Both the position numbers and the translations under genes were made by a program. Below, piece by piece: positions 5,057 through 7,082 of a DNA stretch of 7,082 nucleotides; positions within the stretch are counted from its first letter, which is position 1, and every line of letters starts with the position of its first letter. A model generated the notes under the pieces. That model was not told the DNA's origin and did no database searches. It saw only the letters and a program-made list of their open reading frames with translations. This stretch comes from a bacterium. GTDB taxonomy: Bacteria; Patescibacteriota; Minisyncoccia; Phycocordibacterales; VMEP01. Location: positions 1 through 7,082 of the forward strand of contig JAUYLU010000033.1 in the NCBI GenBank assembly GCA_030699625.1. The letters run 5' to 3'.

Positions 5057-5221
5057 ATGGTCAAGAGTATCCCGAAAGACGGCAAAGAACTTTATCAGTG
5101 CGAAGCATGCGGCTTTCATTATGCGGACAAAGCATGGGCGGAGAAATGTGAGGCGTGGTGCACGGAGCATAAAAGCTGCAATCTCGAAATAACCGCCCAC
5201 GCCATCGAAAATACGGCATAG
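5057..5221 (+). CDS. 54-residue Cys-rich zinc-ribbon-like protein
   Basis: The core has CEAC (Cys15, Cys18), GFHYADKAWAEKC (His21, Cys31), WC (Cys35), His38 and SCNLEI (Cys41). The CxxC plus a second Cys cluster suggests a structural zinc site. I recall this small protein as widespread in Patescibacteria and also present in archaea, with no assigned function. The ATG at 5057 is chosen because the conserved part starts soon after; the in-frame GTG at 5021 lies inside tRNA-Ser and would only translate its T-arm. There is no SD. The ATG is 9 nt after the tRNA 3' end, so tRNA 3' processing would release an mRNA with a leader of about 9 nt. No plus-strand terminator follows. Confidence 0.85.
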   Translation: MVKSIPKDGKELYQCEACGFHYADKAWAEKCEAWCTEHKSCNLEITAHAIENTA

Positions 5222-5225
5222 TCCG

Positions 5226-5258
5226 CCAAAAGAACGCCGCGGGCAAAGGCCCGCGGCG
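5226..5258 (-). terminator. Terminator of the 60-residue Cys-rich gene
   Basis: A perfect 10-bp stem, CGCCGCGGGC (5235-5244) with GCCCGCGGCG (5249-5258), loop 4 nt. On the minus strand it is followed by TTCTTTT. The plus-strand side has no T-tract. Confidence 0.75.
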
Positions 5259-5271
5259 GAAGCGGATGGAT

Positions 5272-5454
5272 TCAGTAGCCCTTCAGGAACTCTGCGGCCC
5301 GCGCGCACGGCGGCGGCGCAACGAGCGCCCACTCGGATTTTTCAGTGCGGAGGTGCACGCAGGTGCTACCGTTGACGGGAAAAAAACAACATGCCCGCCC
5401 CGTGCACTCGCGATTCCCCGGCGGGTTGCAGCTTTTGGCGTGACAGTATTCCAT
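5272..5454 (-). CDS. 60-residue Cys-rich protein
   Basis: Seven Cys in 60 residues (4, 9, 17, 22, 23, 32, 50) plus His5 and His34, with spacing that suggests a metal site or disulfide-bonded mini-domain. Notable segments are MEYCHAKSCNPP, GRACCFFP and LRTEKSEWALVAPPPC. The start is strongly supported: AGGAGG (complement of 5460-5465) lies 5 nt before the ATG. A candidate promoter lies directly upstream and a good terminator begins 14 nt after the stop, so this is a compact single-gene unit. No signal peptide or membrane segment. It shares its upstream element with the 58-residue Cys-rich gene at 5719-5895. Family not recognised. Confidence 0.75.
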   Translation of the reverse strand: MEYCHAKSCNPPGNRECTGRACCFFPVNGSTCVHLRTEKSEWALVAPPPCARAAEFLKGY

Positions 5455-5459
5455 GGGAA

Positions 5460-5499
5460 CCTCCTGCCTTCATTGTGCGCCCCGCCCCGGCGAAGTAAA
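5460..5499 (-). promoter_or_regulatory. Shared upstream element, copy 1 (60-residue gene)
   Basis: On the minus strand: TTTACT (5499-5494), 16 nt of very GC-rich sequence, CACAAT (5477-5472), then AGGAGG (5465-5460). The block GCACAATG-N5-AGGAGG recurs with identical spacing at 5937-5919, preceded in both by a G-rich run and TTCGC. Confidence 0.45.
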
Positions 5500-5519
5500 G
5501 TTGATAACAAGCCACCTCC

Positions 5520-5669
5520 ATGATCAAGAAAATAAAAGGCAAATACGCGGTGCTCTCCGAGAAGACCGGTCGTTCGTTCGGCGCCTACCGGACGCTCGCC
5601 GAGGCCAAAAAGCGCCTCCGGCAGGTGGAATTCTTCAAGCATCACGGCAAGCAGCGAGGCAAGCGCTAG
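5520..5669 (+). CDS. 49-residue basic peptide, Patescibacteria-type small conserved protein
   Basis: A short, very basic protein. It begins MIKKIKGKYAVLSEKTGRSF and has GAYRTLAEAKKRLRQVEFFK in the middle. The strand-turn-strand-helix pattern (YAVLSEKTGR, then a helix with AEAKKRL) matches a small protein I recall as very common in Patescibacteria and some phages, of unknown function; a nucleic-acid or ribosome-associated role is a guess from charge. The start at 5520 is where the family begins. There is no SD (CACCTCC precedes). It is divergent from the 60-residue gene, with 65 bp between starts. The hairpin after its stop carries a T-tract only on the minus strand. Confidence 0.8.
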   Translation: MIKKIKGKYAVLSEKTGRSFGAYRTLAEAKKRLRQVEFFKHHGKQRGKR

Positions 5670-5671
5670 AC

Positions 5672-5700
5672 AATAAAAAAGCCGCAGGCATGCCTGCGGC
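5672..5700 (-). terminator. Terminator of the 58-residue Cys-rich gene
   Basis: A perfect 20-bp palindrome, GCCGCAGGCATGCCTGCGGC (5681-5700), followed on the minus strand by TTTTTTATT (5680-5672). Confidence 0.85.
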
Positions 5701-5718
5701 GCGGCGCGGAATGAGGTT

Positions 5719-5895
5719 TCAGGGAAAACCGTCGCGGCGCTCGGGCGCCAAAACCAGTTCTTGCTTCTGCGGCTCTTTGTTTTCGTCTTCGTCGGTCGGC
5801 ACGACGTGCTTCATCTCGCAGAACCGATACGAGAGACTACACCCTTTCTCGTCGCACGGTTTGCCTGTCTTGGTGCAGATAGTCATGCTACCCAT
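5719..5895 (-). CDS. 58-residue Cys-containing small protein
   Basis: The N-terminal half carries Cys7, Cys14, Cys19, Cys26 and His30 (ICTKTGKPCDEKGCSLSYRF, then CEMKH), spaced like a small metal-binding knuckle. The second half is acidic and disordered-looking (TDEDENKEPQKQE) and ends at TGA 5719-5721. ATG 5895 is supported by the SD AAAGGA (complement of 5901-5906) 5 nt upstream; an alternative Met is residue 4. A strong minus-strand terminator 19 nt after the stop and a promoter-like element upstream (5919-5958) make this a self-contained gene that is easily missed because of its size. It resembles the 60-residue gene in Cys content and upstream region but not in alignable sequence. Function unknown. 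Confidence 0.7.
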   Translation of the reverse strand: MGSMTICTKTGKPCDEKGCSLSYRFCEMKHVVPTDEDENKEPQKQELVLAPERRDGFP

Positions 5896-5918
5896 GCATA
5901 TCCTTTCTTAGAAAAAGT

Positions 5919-5958
5919 CCTCCTCGCGCCATTGTGCACCCCCCGCCGCGAAAAGCAA
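5919..5958 (-). promoter_or_regulatory. Shared upstream element, copy 2 (58-residue gene)
   Basis: On the minus strand: TTGCTT (5958-5953), a 16-nt G-rich spacer, CACAAT (5936-5931), then AGGAGG (5924-5919). Here the AGGAGG is 23 nt from the start codon and seems unused; a second SD, AAAGGA, is closer to the ATG. Confidence 0.45.
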
Positions 5959-6043
5959 GCAAGAGCGTTTCCTCTTCTTCAACCTCGTCTACCCGCTCGT
6001 CTCCGCGGCCATCGCCGCCGTCATCCTCGCGCTCTGGCAGTAG
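5951..6043 (+). pseudogene. Start-less hydrophobic reading frame (possible gene remnant)
   Basis: The frame is open from 5912 to TAG 6041-6043. From 5951 it encodes a basic lead (KSKQER) and then one clean membrane helix (FLFFNLVYPLVSAAIAAVIL, then ALWQ). No ATG, GTG, TTG or CTG exists in frame. The upstream bases coincide with the minus-strand promoter element of the 58-residue gene. A truncated or frameshifted (C-run at 5939-5944) small membrane-protein gene would explain it; so would chance. Confidence 0.25.
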
Positions 6044-6053
6044 AATGAGAAGA

Positions 6054-6070
6054 AAGTAGTAAGAAGTAAG
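6054..6070 (+). repeat. 7-nt periodic tract AAGTAGT-AAGAAGT-AAG
   Basis: A third short tract with a period of 7, next to the long inverted repeat. Compare 4155-4174 and 4928-4962. Confidence 0.35.
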
Positions 6071-6077
6071 CAAAATC

Positions 6078-6117
6078 AATTCAAAATAAGCTCACGAGCG
6101 TGAGCTTATTTTGAATT
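6078..6117. terminator. Perfect 18-bp inverted repeat, likely bidirectional terminator
   Basis: Bases 6078-6095 pair perfectly with 6100-6117, loop GAGC. The outer half is A/T-rich (AATTCAAAATAAG) and the inner part is CTCAC/GTGAG, so both transcripts end in TTATTTTGAATT-like tracts. It lies between divergent genes rather than after an obvious gene, unless the start-less frame at 5951-6043 is transcribed. Confidence 0.6.
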
Positions 6118-6182
6118 TTAGTTTATCGTATGAATTCCCCTCTCTTGGCCTGCCACAACGGGTAATGACAGGATCGACAAGC

Positions 6183-6211
6183 TCGACAAAAAGAAGGAAT
6201 GAGCGTAGGGT
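6183..6211 (+). promoter_or_regulatory. Putative promoter of the 138-residue gene
   Basis: TCGACA (6183-6188), a 17-nt spacer and TAGGGT (6206-6211). The -10 is identical to that at 256-261. The predicted start would leave a leader of about 20 nt with SD AAAGGAG (6228-6234). Confidence 0.4.
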
Positions 6212-6240
6212 AATGGAAGTTCCCGACAAAGGAGAGTTCC

Positions 6241-6657
6241 ATGGAAAATACGCCGTCCGGCGGCCTGCTGTGCCTCGCACGGCAAGAGGCTGAAGCGGAA
6301 GAGCTTCTCGAGAAGATTCCCAAAGAGCATCGGGGAGTGCTTTTCCAGAGGGTGTGCAAGGAGTTTCATCCTCAAGAGGATACGAGACGGCTCGAGCGCT
6401 CGTTCGCCGAAGTCTGGGCCGAGAGAAACAGCATCGCCTACGGCCCGAGCATCCTCCACCTCATTCTCTCGGCCGAGGAATCCGACCCACGTCGGGAGTA
6501 CGTGCCAAGGAACGAGCGGGAGTGGCAGGTGGCGTATCTCGTTGCCGCCACCATTGTCCAATGGCTCCCTACCTCCGGCGGCTGCCATTTCCTCACCGAA
6601 GCCTTTCGGCGAGGCGACGGCACGTTCAGTTACACGCTTCCCCAAGTCGATGAATAG
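6241..6657 (+). CDS. Uncharacterised 138-residue helical protein
   Basis: The ATG at 6241 is 6 nt after AAAGGAG. The protein is soluble and mostly helical: a charged N-terminal helix (ARQEAEAEELLEKIP, 13-27), a middle region (RRLERSFAEVWAERN, 49-63), a hydrophobic helix around 68-78, and a conspicuous segment with Trp95 followed by VAATIVQWL (101-109), then SGGCHFL (112-118) and a short polar tail. The pattern Trp...ATIVQWL...GG..FL feels like a conserved motif I have seen in small proteins of unknown function, but I cannot name the family. Promoter-like sequence precedes it and a terminator overlaps its stop codon, so it is a single-gene unit. Confidence 0.8.
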   Translation: MENTPSGGLLCLARQEAEAEELLEKIPKEHRGVLFQRVCKEFHPQEDTRRLERSFAEVWAERNSIAYGPSILHLILSAEESDPRREYVPRNEREWQVAYLVAATIVQWLPTSGGCHFLTEAFRRGDGTFSYTLPQVDE

Positions 6658-6681
6658 CCCGCTCCGGCGGGCTGTCTTTTT
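6656..6681 (+). terminator. Rho-independent terminator overlapping the stop codon
   Basis: AGCCCGC (6656-6662) pairs with GCGGGCT (6667-6673), loop TCCG, followed by GTCTTTTT. The stem begins inside the TAG of the 138-residue gene. Confidence 0.9.
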
Positions 6682-6733
6682 GCCCGTAAAAAGTTTAGGT
6701 AATTTTTCCGAAAATATGATAGTTTATCTACAC

Positions 6734-6744
6734 GCGCCTTTAGC
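6734..6744 (+). repeat. 11-bp direct repeat, left copy (GCGCCTTTAGC)
   Basis: Identical to 7051-7061, which is the 5' end of the tRNA gene. The two copies bracket the palindromes and the GIY-YIG gene, as expected of a target-site or attachment-site duplication. Confidence 0.5.
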
Positions 6745-6788
6745 CCCGATGCGCCTAGCGATCGGGGTCCCGACCTTCGCGTCGGGAC
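6744..6788. repeat. Two back-to-back palindromes (REP-like) before the GIY-YIG gene
   Basis: Hairpin 1: CCCCGAT (6744-6750), a bulged G, CGC / GCG, ATCGGGG (6761-6767). Hairpin 2: GTCCCGAC (6767-6774) with GTCGGGAC (6781-6788), loop CTTCGC. The half-sites alternate CCCGA - TCGGG - CCCGA - TCGGG, and the junction TCGGG-GT-CCCGA is itself a palindrome. No T-tract follows, so these are not ordinary terminators. The last one ends 5 nt before the first ATG. Confidence 0.7.
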
Positions 6789-6796
6789 TCAGCATG

Positions 6797-7060
6797 ATGG
6801 CCTATTTATACATCCTTCAAAATAAAGCCGGGCGTTTCTACATAGGAAGTACTTCTGATTTAGAGAAACGTCTGAAGCATCATTTGGGTGGTCATACTCC
6901 TTCGACGAAACGCCTCGGCCCTATGAAATTGGTCTTCAATCAAGAGTTTGCCTTGCTTGCCGAGGCGCGGCAAATGGAGAAGTGGTTGAAAAAAATGAAA
7001 CGGCGTGATTATATTGAGCGTATCGTCAAAGACGGATACATTAGACATAAGCGCCTTTAG
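6797..7060 (+). CDS. Solo GIY-YIG family endonuclease (UPF0213 / UvrC N-terminal-like)
   Basis: This 87-residue protein is one GIY-YIG domain. The first strand YLYILQ (3-8) occupies the GIY position. FYIGST (14-19) is the YIG strand. The helix DLEKRLKHH (21-29) supplies the catalytic Arg25 and His28/29. ARQMEKWLKKMKR (57-69) supplies the metal-binding Glu61. No DNA-binding domain is attached. Stand-alone domains of this type are frequent in Patescibacteria; the fold cleaves DNA with one metal ion, but the substrate here is unknown. ATG 6797 fits the family start; ATG 6794 would add one Met. There is no SD, and two hairpins precede the gene. The last 10 bases, including the stop, overlap the 5' end of a tRNA gene, which suggests co-transcription or insertion. 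A TATGAT at 6715-6720 may be its -10. Confidence 0.9.
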   Translation: MAYLYILQNKAGRFYIGSTSDLEKRLKHHLGGHTPSTKRLGPMKLVFNQEFALLAEARQMEKWLKKMKRRDYIERIVKDGYIRHKRL

Positions 7061-7061
7061 C
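7051..7061 (+). repeat. 11-bp direct repeat, right copy inside tRNA 5' end
   Basis: GCGCCTTTAGC, the acceptor strand plus the first D-arm bases of the tRNA, identical to 6734-6744. Confidence 0.5.
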
Positions 7062-7082
7062 TCAGTGGTAGAGCGTTCCGTT
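7051..7082 (+). tRNA. tRNA gene, 5' part only (anticodon outside window)
   Basis: The 7-nt acceptor strand GCGCCTT, then TA (positions 8-9), and a canonical D-arm GCTC-AGTGGTA-GAGC are followed by the start of the anticodon stem, TTCCG, and TT (32-33). The window ends before the anticodon, so the amino acid cannot be read. Its first 10 bases are the last 10 bases of the GIY-YIG coding sequence. Confidence 0.85.

Noticed and set aside
5453..6048. Long plus-strand frames of 152 and 95 residues
   Set aside because: They run antisense through the 58-residue gene and in another phase over the 49-residue gene, with basic, low-complexity composition and no SD.
6118..6645. 175-residue minus-strand frame
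   Set aside because: It is antisense to the 138-residue gene, which has better signals and composition.
6542..6796. N-terminal extension giving a 172-residue GIY-YIG protein
   Set aside because: It would overlap the 138-residue gene in another frame and read through a terminator and two hairpins; the domain starts at 6797.
1..7082. CRISPR array
   Set aside because: The repeats present are isolated palindromes or 7-nt tracts; no regularly spaced 25-40 bp repeats with spacers.

Overview
This looks like a piece of a Patescibacteria / Candidate Phyla Radiation genome, probably Paceibacteria (Parcubacteria). That is inference. It rests on short, mostly uncharacterised genes, tRNA genes without an encoded CCA, several genes with no Shine-Dalgarno (SD) sequence, standard stop codons, and small proteins I recognise from this group: a 49-residue basic peptide, a 54-residue Cys-rich zinc-ribbon-like protein, a small three-helix membrane protein and a solo GIY-YIG nuclease. 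There is no metabolic operon, IS element or CRISPR array. It reads as an accessory or small-gene region punctuated by tRNA genes.

Layout. 1-1084: the tail of a Cys-containing small protein with its terminator, then a 241-residue unknown protein with its own promoter and terminator. 1105-1566 (-): a DUF5680-type protein. 1634-2806: two consecutive units, each starting with a nearly identical ~75-bp promoter-leader. The first carries a 19-residue hydrophobic peptide and a membrane-anchored protein; the second carries a 124-residue unknown. 2829-3815 (-): a three-helix membrane protein and an AT-richer HicB/HicA-like toxin-antitoxin pair in antitoxin-first order. 3883-4147 (-): tRNA-Glu(TTC), followed by about 190 bp of hairpins and a candidate dispersed repeat. 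4295-4855 (-): an unknown 186-residue protein.

4965-5895: tRNA-Ser(CGA), followed 9 nt later by the zinc-ribbon-like gene, then three more tiny genes on alternating strands. The two minus-strand ones encode Cys-rich proteins and share an upstream element. 5896-6240: mostly non-coding, with a start-less hydrophobic reading frame, a 7-nt periodic tract and a perfect 18-bp inverted repeat. 6241-6657: a 138-residue unknown with promoter and terminator. 6734-7082: a GIY-YIG nuclease gene preceded by two alternating palindromes. The gene overlaps the start of a tRNA gene that runs off the window, and it is bracketed by an 11-bp direct repeat whose right copy is the 5' end of that tRNA.

Most genes appear to be single-gene transcription units. 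Many putative promoters fit TTGAC(A/G) or TTGCTT, a 16-nt spacer, then a TAGSGT or CACAAT/TACTAT -10. The most interesting features are the GIY-YIG / palindrome / tRNA arrangement, the tRNA-Ser to mRNA tandem, the duplicated promoter-leader, and the paired Cys-rich mini-genes with a common control region.
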